Positions 47,701-54,055 of a DNA stretch of 64,000 nucleotides are shown piece by piece (within the stretch, counting starts at the first letter, position 1; every line of letters starts with the position of its first letter). Under the pieces are notes generated by a model. That model searched no databases, was not told where the DNA came from, and was given only the letters and a program-made list of their open reading frames with translations. The position numbers and the translations under genes are program-made. The stretch spans positions 124,001-188,000 of the forward strand of contig NZ_JANUBZ010000008.1 in NCBI RefSeq assembly GCF_024808665.1, read 5' to 3'. This DNA is from Mucilaginibacter empetricola. Its GTDB lineage: Bacteria > Bacteroidota > Bacteroidia > Sphingobacteriales > Sphingobacteriaceae.

Positions 47701-50060
47701 TTGTAAGCTACCAGAACGGGCAGCCCGACCAGTTTTACTACCTGTATAACTACGATGCTGATAATCGCCTCACCGAAGCCTGGAGCGGTACCTCGGCAAC
47801 CATAATGCCTAATGGCGGTAGTTACCTTGATAATGGTAAAATGGATGCCAGTTATAAGTACTACCTGCATGGCCCGCTGGCCCGTATGGAGCTGGGCGAT
47901 GTAAGCAGCAAACTGCAGGGAGTTGACTATGCTTATACCTTGCAAGGCTGGCATAAAGGAGTAAATAGCACTGTTGTAAACACCAACCGGGATATGGGTG
48001 CCGACGGCAACGCCGGCATCAACAACGTAAGTGTTGATGCCTACGGTTATACCCTGTATTATTATCCTAATGATTATACGCCTATTGCCGCAGCGGCACA
48101 GCCCTTTGAAACCGTGCTGCCGACGTTTACCACGTTTAATCCGCTATACAATGGTAATATAGCCGGCACAGCCATGAATATACCGCAGTTGGGCAGCTCA
48201 TTTTACTATTACACCCACCAATATGACCAGCTGAACCGCCTTACCCATAGCGAAATATACACCGCTACAGGCGCGGCTAATACCGGCGTTACCCATACCA
48301 ATAACTATAAGGAATATTTTACTTATGATGGTAACGGCAATATACAAACCACCTTTAGAAACGGCAATACATTGAACGGTAACCAATTGGTAATGGATCA
48401 ATTGACTTATGGCTATAACCGTGATGCCAATGGTAAACTGCTCAACAACCAATTAAACTATATTGGTGATGCAGCACCTGCAAGTAACTATACCAATGAC
48501 CTGAAGAACCAAAACCCGGGCAATTATCAGTATGATGCAAAAGGCGATTTAACTGCCGACCAGCAAGCCGGAGTAAGCAATATACAATGGACAGTTTATA
48601 ACAAAATACAAAGCCTTGCTAACAGTAGCGGTACTATAAATTATACCTATGACCCTGCCGGCGAGCGTGCAACAAAAACGGTAGCCGGTATTACCACTTA
48701 TTATATAAGAGATGCTCAAGGAAATACTTTAGCCACTTATGATAATAGCGGCGGTGCAACGAACTGGCGTGAGCAGGACCTCTACGGCAGTAGTCGATTG
48801 GGCATGTGGACACCCAATATGAAGCTGAGCGCCAATAATGCACAAACTATTTGGGATACATTAGGCCATAAAAACTACGAACTTACCAACCATTTGGAAA
48901 ATATAATGGTCACCATCAGTAATAAAAGAATAGCCCATAGTACTAATGGGGTGAATATAGATTATTACCTGCCAGATATTACTACCGCTCAACAGTATTA
49001 TGCCTTTGGATCATTAATGCCAAATCTTACCTATACCGAAAATAATAATTACAAATATGGTTTTAATGGAAAAGAGAATGATAATGAGGTAAAGGGTGTG
49101 GGTGATCAGCAGGATTATGGAATGCGGATATACGACCCAAGGGCTGGGAAGTTTTTGAGTGTTGATCCAATTGGGCCTTCCTACCCATGGTATACTGGCT
49201 ACTCTTTTGCCGGTAACAATCCAATTTTGAATCTTGATTTAGATGGGGAAGAAGAGTTTCATTATACTTTAACTGTTGATAAGCAGGGAAAATCACTTCT
49301 AAAACTAAATTCGATTGATCCAAATGCTCATTTGAATATTTTGGGATTCGATATTAAAACACATCTGACACTTCCGCGATATGTCGTGAATTATAATGGA
49401 AATACTTATCATATAGGATTTGCTTCGTATCCAATTAATAATTTAAAAGCACCTCAATTTAAGCAGTTTCTGAAAAATCCAAGTACTGAACTTTTAGAGA
49501 ATAATTTTAATACCGATCAAGAAGAAAACGGATACTCGGAGATTAATGCTTTTGAAACAATGATGGTCAGTTCTTTCGCTGTTGGAGGTCATATAAACAC
49601 TATTAATACTCATTTAACAGGGGGAGACATAATAACCGAAATGCCAGACTCTCCACCTGAAAATAGAGGATTAATTTATGTTTTGGAAGACCCGTCTAAA
49701 CGGTCCACAGCGGCACAAGACTACGAAAACGGAGTCATTGGGGCGACATCAGATGTTGAAACTAGGAAGAGGCTTGTCCCCGCACTTAAATATGATAACC
49801 CCAATCCGAATGGCAAAAACTTTGTTAAATTTGACGGTTATGATGAAGTTACCAAAACACTAGTGGATAGGAAATTAAATGTAACAACTTTTGAGAAAGC
49901 TTTAGATCAACTAAGAAGAATGTCGGAGGCATTTAAACAAAATCCAACTTTCAAAGGCGTTATTGAGGTACCTAATCAAGCAGTTTATAATAGGGCTGTA
50001 ACAGCATTCGAAAAAGCAGGTGTTAACATGAAAGATATTACTATTAAAATTGCACAATAA
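41751..50060 (+). CDS. RHS-repeat polymorphic toxin with C-terminal nuclease domain
   Basis: 2769 residues. The signal peptide is at 1-24. A DUF6443-like region lies at about 350-420 (QENIYDDFGRATASILPAPY). The central part is Cys-rich and includes a lipocalin-like beta domain (about 1200-1300, LFGTWQSNV...TYSITGTCALSNGTW). YD/RHS repeats run from about 1740 to 2440 (YDVLGRITEVGQKN, YDYDADNRLTEAW-like units) and end in the RHS core signature GFNGKENDNEV, YDPRAGKFLSVDPIGPSYPW and AGNNPILNLDLDGEEE (about 2435-2505). The last ~265 residues form the variable toxin. Its end has a PD-(D/E)xK-like pattern (FVKFDGYDE then LVDRK), a restriction-endonuclease-fold nuclease signature. The probable immunity gene is 11 bp downstream. 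Confidence 0.85.
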   Translation: MKKFLKFILFTTLFLVFVKPVCFAGVEPYENFIKGKIKPKDTIIVKDEKFKNSKYNWSDITNISVKDFISFRILDSALIKQKFSAQIRLKVEYLTDPDASPQVKNIDLNINYALKKGVNYKINDSYNFTGAYWIRVTVVSIYSPEFGYDPPPYFQLSANIVINRQYKFNPKAKLNAIAQLIKNTQVSTVSKSGAKAPASTVATSKLNAPAAVAQQRNLAVENTSPGTISNNSTQLQLTWPTIGAEYDIEWTTADAGNANYAVIQQMAAGTAGTVDTLLLNSIFLHNATRITTSNQSYLLSLPYNDDYVLVRMRQVAYSTDGVRLLGSWDYQLGSGQYAVWALTWYEQSLNWQYSAAFAEEGKKKEVVSYFDGSLRSRQTVTINNSDNVALFQENIYDDFGRATASILPAPYKEASGVTPYLRYFPNFNTISLNTSYSYANVVGSTPSTSCEYNPDSLSITSGASQYYSAQNTFINDQSYDKYIPNGQGYPISVTQYTPDNTGRIMVQGGVGKTFQPGRTNPSYTTKYFYAIPSQWELDRIFGNDVGNYSHYLKNMVVDPNGQVSISYLNASGKTIATALSGNVPNKMDSISTILPAVIEKIGLLDSAQFVFDSQALTIKGTATYLATQSGKASMTYSVQKLIDQYPGGAQAMCSNCFYDLTINVYNDCDQLVYNTTTPIQVGSMTANCSGTGIQKDSIPIVFPQIGEYYFTFQLGFSKTVMENYVSAFAIQGLQNGYLKNNFSFILPYLNGINYKACLSDCSTCEQTLGTQTSFVQTFQTKLLGLGVDSATVVGSTFQTWANTEYTTLKAYCDSLSTHCNSLSADSIANCSQYETPMLADVSPGGQYALFDSTYNALEIPSNVIYNNWRTVFPVLSSSSTQYQANLITLPDGSITSPYDVAFTLPMLVQYWNPSWANSFLPYHPEYCKLQFCYINNTSETWDQEVQNITSAAAIPTIPGAPTGLAYSYTNAGWLVAADPFFQSGGLGAAYASNMQSDLQNYSTNVLGVTAASNKSLTAFVDFLTYCSDPNANTNGTISSFNNWDNCTPLSACRVPDREWGTYQDYYFALKQTYYNKVRAATTCNNTCSVGAPLTLPNVSPCPAITDFIVDNYGAAYGPPVAACANTMKMVVLSYNGGKVTTPVTVTIGYSAGVNSAGLPTTFQYAVGDSTKTFCIPSSAPIQAVTVQSIVCQACQANPLLFGTWQSNVVTQVGDGLNTLFKQTQASYTNGEITINPDNTYSITGTCALSNGTWNMDDSCRFSLYSNDIKYTLVSVTSTQLQLTHKEGPVAETWVLNNVGSTPLCSSPVTLSAASVAAANSYYTGAYPSRHLLTVVPGTAGTQPPFNCVNSAGGSGSSVATFYTCLNVVTAAGITTSYSNVWVFNCVYDSMPSTCPPVLAIKTPRFYDNVMSTATSIGGSTASLQQQTQDGTTQQVQSSVSSEADGWMTALSSGLSTYSASTVAALRAALIDIASKGGDQNHPFGASSVAPGQTTASGYLSFGDAIKGILGLSSFTNKLNPWLISAPYPYSPLMQGTEPGIANSNPAICALLQTMQTQCNTYNATNGGSLSLYSYLVQTYGAAMNISTTDFAALQNSCGQCQFILGHDITLPVFLQPGAQGCILPSDYAAAKTAFNAQFATPVTSADSNYEAIYANFMNQRYGFVLGYADYYNYDNTLTTNPSAILCNQIGTNIPPDPLACIETQISVAVGSGDRDYDTYLQAQENLFRASYVSTCSAAKPLLNLYAPQKIYHYTLYYYDQADNLLATVPPEGVQLLTDAQITAAGVYRTQYTATDTATVSPVYPTHRLFTTYAYNSTNQVTQQSSPDGGTNIFWYDLLSRLVISQNAVQLPANNYSYTTYDVLGRITEVGQKNQTTINLGVPDYLQPTSITGFYGAGTNTQITDTYYDTPTAATNGMQAVTQTNLRKRVAASTYRDTQAGQVQQATYYNYDLDGNVSTLYQQIAGLGLKQINYEYDLISGKVNFVSYQNGQPDQFYYLYNYDADNRLTEAWSGTSATIMPNGGSYLDNGKMDASYKYYLHGPLARMELGDVSSKLQGVDYAYTLQGWHKGVNSTVVNTNRDMGADGNAGINNVSVDAYGYTLYYYPNDYTPIAAAAQPFETVLPTFTTFNPLYNGNIAGTAMNIPQLGSSFYYYTHQYDQLNRLTHSEIYTATGAANTGVTHTNNYKEYFTYDGNGNIQTTFRNGNTLNGNQLVMDQLTYGYNRDANGKLLNNQLNYIGDAAPASNYTNDLKNQNPGNYQYDAKGDLTADQQAGVSNIQWTVYNKIQSLANSSGTINYTYDPAGERATKTVAGITTYYIRDAQGNTLATYDNSGGATNWREQDLYGSSRLGMWTPNMKLSANNAQTIWDTLGHKNYELTNHLENIMVTISNKRIAHSTNGVNIDYYLPDITTAQQYYAFGSLMPNLTYTENNNYKYGFNGKENDNEVKGVGDQQDYGMRIYDPRAGKFLSVDPIGPSYPWYTGYSFAGNNPILNLDLDGEEEFHYTLTVDKQGKSLLKLNSIDPNAHLNILGFDIKTHLTLPRYVVNYNGNTYHIGFASYPINNLKAPQFKQFLKNPSTELLENNFNTDQEENGYSEINAFETMMVSSFAVGGHINTINTHLTGGDIITEMPDSPPENRGLIYVLEDPSKRSTAAQDYENGVIGATSDVETRKRLVPALKYDNPNPNGKNFVKFDGYDEVTKTLVDRKLNVTTFEKALDQLRRMSEAFKQNPTFKGVIEVPNQAVYNRAVTAFEKAGVNMKDITIKIAQ

Positions 50061-50071
50061 GATTAAATTAT

Positions 50072-50713
50072 ATGAAATGTGTTTTTGAAGTAAACAGTAG
50101 AGCCGCTATGGCGGAGTCAGCTGAATTAAAACATGCAAAATTAGTTGACTTTCTAAAAACATTACCCTTTCCTTGGGGGCTACCAAAAGATTTTGATATA
50201 TCATTTCCCGGTTTTGGAGAAGAGTTTACCGCAACCTCCAATCTTAATAAATTTATAGGAAATGGTATAAAAATGAGCGTCTTTTATAGATATAGAAATA
50301 TGTTGGAGGATGATCAATCATGCGATGATAGAATTTATATCGAGTTTAATTCAAAGAAAATTGACTACAGTAATTTGGTGACAATTATTTTCCCGCAATT
50401 TGTAAAAAATTTTGGAGCATATACGTCAGATATATACGATCGGCTCCTGATTTTTAAAAACCATGAAGAGAAAAGGTTCGAAAATAGGAGAAGAGTTATT
50501 AATAGGGTTTACCCAATTAGCTTCTACGATGAAATACTTTGCCAAACTTTTTTTAAACTTTCGCCGAAAAAAATTACCGATTTACTAAAAGGTCATGTAT
50601 ATAAAGCTGAGGTATTCAACGATGGGATAATTATTATTGCGGATACCAAACCATTTTCAATTGACGAATCAATCGATTTTGAAAATAAGATGAAATTAAT
50701 TTTGAAATACTGA
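50072..50713 (+). CDS. Probable immunity protein to the RHS nuclease
   Basis: 213 residues without signal peptide or membrane helix, so cytoplasmic, as an inhibitor of a nuclease toxin should be. No family is recognised. It starts 11 bp after the toxin stop and shares the toxin tail's AT-rich composition, which differs from the GC-richer RHS body. Position and composition support a toxin-immunity module exchanged as a unit. Confidence 0.6.
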   Translation: MKCVFEVNSRAAMAESAELKHAKLVDFLKTLPFPWGLPKDFDISFPGFGEEFTATSNLNKFIGNGIKMSVFYRYRNMLEDDQSCDDRIYIEFNSKKIDYSNLVTIIFPQFVKNFGAYTSDIYDRLLIFKNHEEKRFENRRRVINRVYPISFYDEILCQTFFKLSPKKITDLLKGHVYKAEVFNDGIIIIADTKPFSIDESIDFENKMKLILKY

Positions 50714-50838
50714 CTTTGCTAAAAACTCTGTCCATCTTAAGATGAATGTGCTTAACAAGAAATTGAACAGTAAATGTGCACATATTAACATGGATAGATG
50801 AGAGCGTTAACGATATCAAAGAAGACATTTCGTTCCTC

Positions 50839-50991
50839 CGCTGCCGCAAGCGCCCTCGGCTTGTGGCCGATATGCTAAGTAAACGATAGTTAGGTATGCA
50901 GCTTTTGTATAGCATTAATATTTTATAAGCAGTAGTATAGAATAACGTGCTAGCCTTGCATGCGGGCCACAAGCAGGGGACGCGTGCCCAA
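50839..50991. repeat. Inverted pair of GC-rich repeats (diverged ~104-bp family)
   Basis: 50839-50867 (CGCTGCCGCAAGCGCCCTCG...) is the reverse complement of the GC-rich end of the ~104-bp repeats at 53622-53825. 50897-50991 is a diverged forward copy of the whole unit (GCAGCTTTTGTATAGC, then CTAGCCTTGCATGCGG). The remaining intergenic DNA from 50714 to 51088 shows no gene. Confidence 0.6.
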
Positions 50992-51088
50992 TGTCATTAA
51001 GTTAAGTCGGTAAGTTATTGATAGTCAGTAATTTAACTTGTTTTATTGTTTGATTTTACGTATATTTAATTCATAATCAATTAGTTAA

Positions 51089-51277
51089 AGTGCAAAAAAA
51101 ACCTCATTTTTAATTGTAGAAAAATTGAGAGAAACAATTTTCAGCCCGGAGTTGGCTGCAAAATTTAAAATGAAGGAACAAGACTTTACCAGGAATAGGA
51201 AACAGCCATTCAGCTCAACTTTACTGTTTATGTTTAACTTATTAAGGCGAACTCTTGCGATTGAAATTGACGCCTCC
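51089..51277 (+). pseudogene. IS4-like transposase N-terminal remnant
   Basis: The frame from 51089 encodes EKLRETIFSPELAAKF, KEQDFTRNRKQPFSSTLL and LLRRTLAIEID, the characteristic N-terminus of IS4-family transposases (DFTRxRKLPF pattern). There is no ATG, and the homology stops exactly where a REP begins at 51278. The rest of the transposase (DDE domain) is absent from the window. Confidence 0.65.
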
Positions 51278-51327
51278 ATCTGGCGCGAGTATGCAGCGCT
51301 GACAGGGCGTCGGCGTACTCGTGACTT
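51278..51327 (+). repeat. REP element a (forward), upstream of the RAYT
   Basis: ATCTGGCGCGAGTATGCAGC to CGTACTCGTGACTT. Imperfect palindrome (GAGTATGC against GCGTACTC) with a GC-rich tip, as in REP sequences. Reverse copies lie at 51978, 53232 and 53569; further forward copies lie at 52996 and 53143. Confidence 0.8.
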
Positions 51328-51407
51328 CTATAAAACAGATAAGCCTACAAGCGTTTAAATTATAGGCACTTGCATGGTCCTTGTCTTAAACGCATTTTTA
51401 AGGTATA

Positions 51408-51968
51408 ATGAGCACCAAATATAAATTCAGAGATCAGGATCAGCTTTATTTTATAAGTTTTTCAGTAGTTTATTGGATAGATCTTTTTATTCGTAATGAA
51501 TATAAACAGATTATGCTTGATAGCTGGAAACATTGTCAGGTAAATAAAGGGCTTGAAATTTATGGCTGGTGTATCATGACAAGTCATATTCATATGATAA
51601 TCGGCAGTCACGGAGACAAGTTAGAAGAAATAATGCGGGATATGAAGCGGCATACCTCCATTGCTTTAAAGCAAGCTATCCAACAACATACAGGTGAAAG
51701 CAGAAAAGAATGGATGCTCTGGATGATGGAAAGAGCAGGAAAAAAGAATAGTCAAAATTTGAGTTTTCAACTATGGCAACAGGATAACCATCCAATTGAA
51801 CTATTTGATCCTAAGATATTGCATCAAAAACTTGATTATATCCATAACAATCCGGTTGAAGCCGGAATAGTAGAAAACCCGGAAGCGTATTTATACAGTA
51901 GTGCAAGAGACTATTATGGTTTGCCAGGCTTGATAGATGTACTTTTGGTTGAGCCTATGGTTGAATAG
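51408..51968 (+). CDS. REP-associated tyrosine transposase (RAYT, Y1/IS200-like)
   Basis: 186 residues, intact. The HUH metal motif is H60-I61-H62 (TSHIHMII), and the catalytic tyrosine is Y144 in KLDYIHNNPVEAG, the RAYT hallmark. WCIMTSHIHM and the tail SSARDYYGLPG agree with the family. RAYTs cleave and rejoin single-stranded REP hairpins and are thought to spread REPs. The gene is flanked by inverted REPs (51278-51327 and 51978-52028), the arrangement expected for a RAYT and its substrates. A broken second copy lies at 53120-53559. Confidence 0.9.
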   Translation: MSTKYKFRDQDQLYFISFSVVYWIDLFIRNEYKQIMLDSWKHCQVNKGLEIYGWCIMTSHIHMIIGSHGDKLEEIMRDMKRHTSIALKQAIQQHTGESRKEWMLWMMERAGKKNSQNLSFQLWQQDNHPIELFDPKILHQKLDYIHNNPVEAGIVENPEAYLYSSARDYYGLPGLIDVLLVEPMVE

Positions 51969-51977
51969 ACAACCGTA

Positions 51978-52028
51978 AAGTCACGAGTACGCCGCGCTTT
52001 GGGCCTGCGCTGCATACTCGCGCCAGAT
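51978..52028 (-). repeat. REP element b (reverse), downstream of the RAYT
   Basis: AAGTCACGAGTACGCCGCGC to CATACTCGCGCCAGAT, the reverse complement type of element a with a different loop (CTTTGGGCCTG). A lone REP end (GTAAAGTCACGA) follows at about 52071. Confidence 0.8.
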
Positions 52029-52094
52029 GCTGATTTTCTACTTCAAGACAAGATAACATAAGTAACAAAGTGGTAAAGTCACGAATAATTAAAG

Positions 52095-52667
52095 ATGATT
52101 GACATATTTAATTTTTTAGAAATCTATCGGCTCCTTGGAGAAAAGAGATTGAATAATGGTACCTATCTAATCGGACAGGCTCCACATGTTGCCCCAAATG
52201 CCTGGTTGCATTCGATATATCCGGGTTTAAATTTAAATGAGATAAAGGAATTGGAAAGCATTCTTGATAAGACTATTCCTGACTATTACCGATCTTTTTT
52301 AGAGAATAGCAATGGATTGAAATTATTTAATACAACATTTTGTCTGGATGGACTAAGAAAGAGTTATGGTAGAGGCCTTGATGATGTATGGCAGCCTTTT
52401 GATATTAGAACGCCTAATATGTCTGAAAGACCAAAGAACGCTGCAGATTGCTTTTTCTTCATAGGAGGATATGACTGGGATGGTTCATTACTTTACATTG
52501 ATTCGCATACCCAAAAAGTTCATCTGTGTCGTACTGATGATGCAACTTCTTTATATGAGTGGGGCAATTTTGAAATCATGTTAGAGCCGGAAATACGTCG
52601 TATTATAAAATTATTCGATAGTGAGGGAAAGGAAATAAATCCGAAGATTAGTACATTGCCAATTTGA
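52095..52667 (+). CDS. SMI1/KNR4 (SUKH) family orphan immunity protein
   Basis: 190 residues. The SUKH core is visible: IKELESILDKTIPDYYRSFL followed by ENSNGLKLF, then FFFIGGYDWDGSLLYID and a C-terminal helix (EIMLEPEIRRIIKLFD). SUKH proteins neutralise diverse nuclease and deaminase toxins of contact-dependent systems. No matching toxin lies next to it; it sits among REPs 1.4 kb from the RHS immunity gene, so it may be a displaced or spare immunity gene from an earlier RHS tail. Confidence 0.75.
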   Translation: MIDIFNFLEIYRLLGEKRLNNGTYLIGQAPHVAPNAWLHSIYPGLNLNEIKELESILDKTIPDYYRSFLENSNGLKLFNTTFCLDGLRKSYGRGLDDVWQPFDIRTPNMSERPKNAADCFFFIGGYDWDGSLLYIDSHTQKVHLCRTDDATSLYEWGNFEIMLEPEIRRIIKLFDSEGKEINPKISTLPI

Positions 52668-52692
52668 TAGCTAAAGTAAAGATTGTTTTTCA

Positions 52693-52747
52693 ATCTGGCG
52701 CGACCCCCAACTGGCGTGAGTATGTGGCTCAATCTGGCGCGAGGTAC
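52693..52747. repeat. REP fragments
   Basis: Three partial REP starts in a row (AATCTGGCGCGA, ACTGGCGTGAGTATGTGGC, AATCTGGCGCGAG), apparently the scars of several events. 52748-52902 holds nothing else I recognise. Confidence 0.6.
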
Positions 52748-52902
52748 TGTCATACAAAGCAAACGATTTGAATAATATTTTCAATAAATTTGTAATGCGA
52801 AAGAAGGCATACGTTGATGTGTAATAGCCACTATTTGATCTGACAGTTAGGTATTCTTATTAGTTGTCAGATGTGATTTGTGAATATGAGGGTGTAAAAT
52901 AA

Positions 52903-52993
52903 ACTGTGTCAAAGTGTAATTAATTACCTTTAACATAGTTTAGGATGAAACAAGAAGAATCGCTCGAGTATGAGCAAATGAAGAAGAAAGCTC
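52903..52993 (+). pseudogene. IS256-like element left end and first codons
   Basis: ACTGTGTCAAAGTGTAATT resembles the terminal inverted repeat of Bacteroidota IS256-family elements. 25 bp later an ATG (52945) opens a frame MKQEESLEYEQMKKKA, like the start of their transposases. The frame is cut after 16 codons by a REP. The family assignment rests on a short match. Confidence 0.45.
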
Positions 52994-52995
52994 AT

Positions 52996-53044
52996 TCTGG
53001 CGCGAGTATGCAGCGCTGACAGGGCGTCGGCGTACTCGTGACTT
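52996..53044 (+). repeat. REP element d (forward)
   Basis: TCTGGCGCGAGTATGCAGC to CGTACTCGTGACTT, with the same loop as element a. It sits upstream of the broken RAYT at the same distance as element a from the intact one (76 and 81 bp to the ATG). Confidence 0.8.
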
Positions 53045-53119
53045 TTTGCCAAATAGACAAGTCTGAAAGAGTTTAAACTGTTTGCATCCTCATCATCTAA
53101 AATGTATTTTTAAGGTATA

Positions 53120-53559
53120 ATGAGTACCAAATATAAATTCCCATCTGGCGCGAGTATGCAGCGTTGACAGTGGCGTTGGCGTACTCGTGACTTTCTGCTT
53201 CAGGACAATATGACGTAAATGTGAAGCCGTAAAGTCACGAGTACCCCCTGGCTTTGGGCCTGCGCTGCATACTCGCGCCAGAAAGCGAAAGCAGAAAAGA
53301 ATGGATGCTCTGGATGATGGAAAGAGCAGGAAAAAAGAATAGTCAAAATTTGAGTTTTCAACTATGGCAACAGGATAACCATCCAATTGAACTATTTGAT
53401 CCTAAGATATTACATCAAAAACTTGATTATATCCATAACAATCCGGTTGAAGCCGGAATAGTAGAAAACCCGGAAGCGTATTTATACAGTAGTGCAAGAG
53501 ACTATTATGGTTTGCCAGGCTTGATAGATGTACTTTTGGTTGAGCCTATGGTTGAATAG
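53120..53559 (+). pseudogene. Second RAYT copy with its middle replaced by a REP doublet
   Basis: 53120-53140 matches the first seven codons of the intact RAYT with one base change. 53287-53559 matches its 3' part from 51696 onwards with a single silent difference (53412 A for 51821 G). In between, 267 bp (codons 8-96, including the HUH motif) are replaced by 146 bp that carry two inverted REPs. The copy cannot make an active transposase. The identity continues downstream to 53621, through the REP. Confidence 0.85.
53143..53282. repeat. REPIN: REP elements e and f in inverted orientation
   Basis: Forward REP 53143-53194 and reverse REP 53232-53282 (loop altered to CCCCCTGGCTTTGGGCC) are separated by 37 bp. 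Such inverted REP doublets are the mobile unit moved by RAYTs. Confidence 0.8.
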
Positions 53560-53568
53560 ACAACCGTA

Positions 53569-53619
53569 AAGTCACGAGTACGCCGCGCTTTGGGCCTGCG
53601 CTGCATACTCGCGCCAGAT
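53569..53619 (-). repeat. REP element g (reverse)
   Basis: Identical to element b; part of the 335-bp duplicated segment (51696-52030 and 53287-53621). Confidence 0.8.
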
Positions 53620-53621
53620 GC

Positions 53622-53825
53622 GCTATATTGTACAGCGTTAATATTAAAAAAAAGCAGGCGGCATAGACAAATGGGCTAACCTTGCAAGCGTGCCACAAGC
53701 CGAGGACGCTTGCGGCAGCGAATGAGCTATATTTGTACAGCGTTAATATTAAAAAAAAGCAGGCGGCATAGACAAATGGGCTAATCTTGCAAGCGTGCCA
53801 CAAGCCGGGGACGCTTGCGGCAGCG
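53622..53825 (+). repeat. Two tandem ~104-bp repeats
   Basis: The units start at 53622 and 53726 and differ by a few bases. Each ends in a hairpin with perfect 8-bp arms (GCAAGCGT and ACGCTTGC) around GCCACAAGCCGRGG. A third, diverged unit and an inverted end lie at 50839-50991. Confidence 0.8.
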
Positions 53826-53910
53826 ACAGAATAGAATAGGTGCCATTTCAAATCAATGCCTGGTGCTGCCAGGTGTTTCAAAACTGCCTGATTTGAAACA
53901 ATAATTTTAT

Positions 53911-54031
53911 ACAAAAAAGCCATTTTTTGTTTCTTTTGTATCAGGCTGTTTCATATTTGGTGTAACTTATTGATATGCTGGATGCACTGTTTCTCGTGTT
54001 TCGGTTGTTTTTGTTGTGTCATGTGTTCCTG
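53911..54031. repeat. Diverged dispersed repeat, copy B
   Basis: Counterpart of 1612-1728 with the blocks CTGTTTCnCGTGTnTCG and GTGTC in the same order and strand. Just upstream lies an inverted repeat (TTTCAAATCA 53846-53855 and TGATTTGAAA 53889-53898) around a smaller hairpin (CCTGGTGCTGCCAGG). It lies 3' of the minus-strand CHU_C gene and could also serve as its terminator region. Confidence 0.5.
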
Positions 54032-54055
54032 AAACGGTACGATACGCCCACATCA

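Noticed and set aside
51278..53619. REP copies considered as CRISPR repeats or IS terminal repeats
   Set aside because: They alternate in orientation, have irregular spacing, and pair with a RAYT, which explains them as REPs.
53622..53825. Direct repeats considered as a CRISPR array
   Set aside because: Only two units of about 104 bp with no distinct spacers and no cas genes; they are ordinary tandem repeats.
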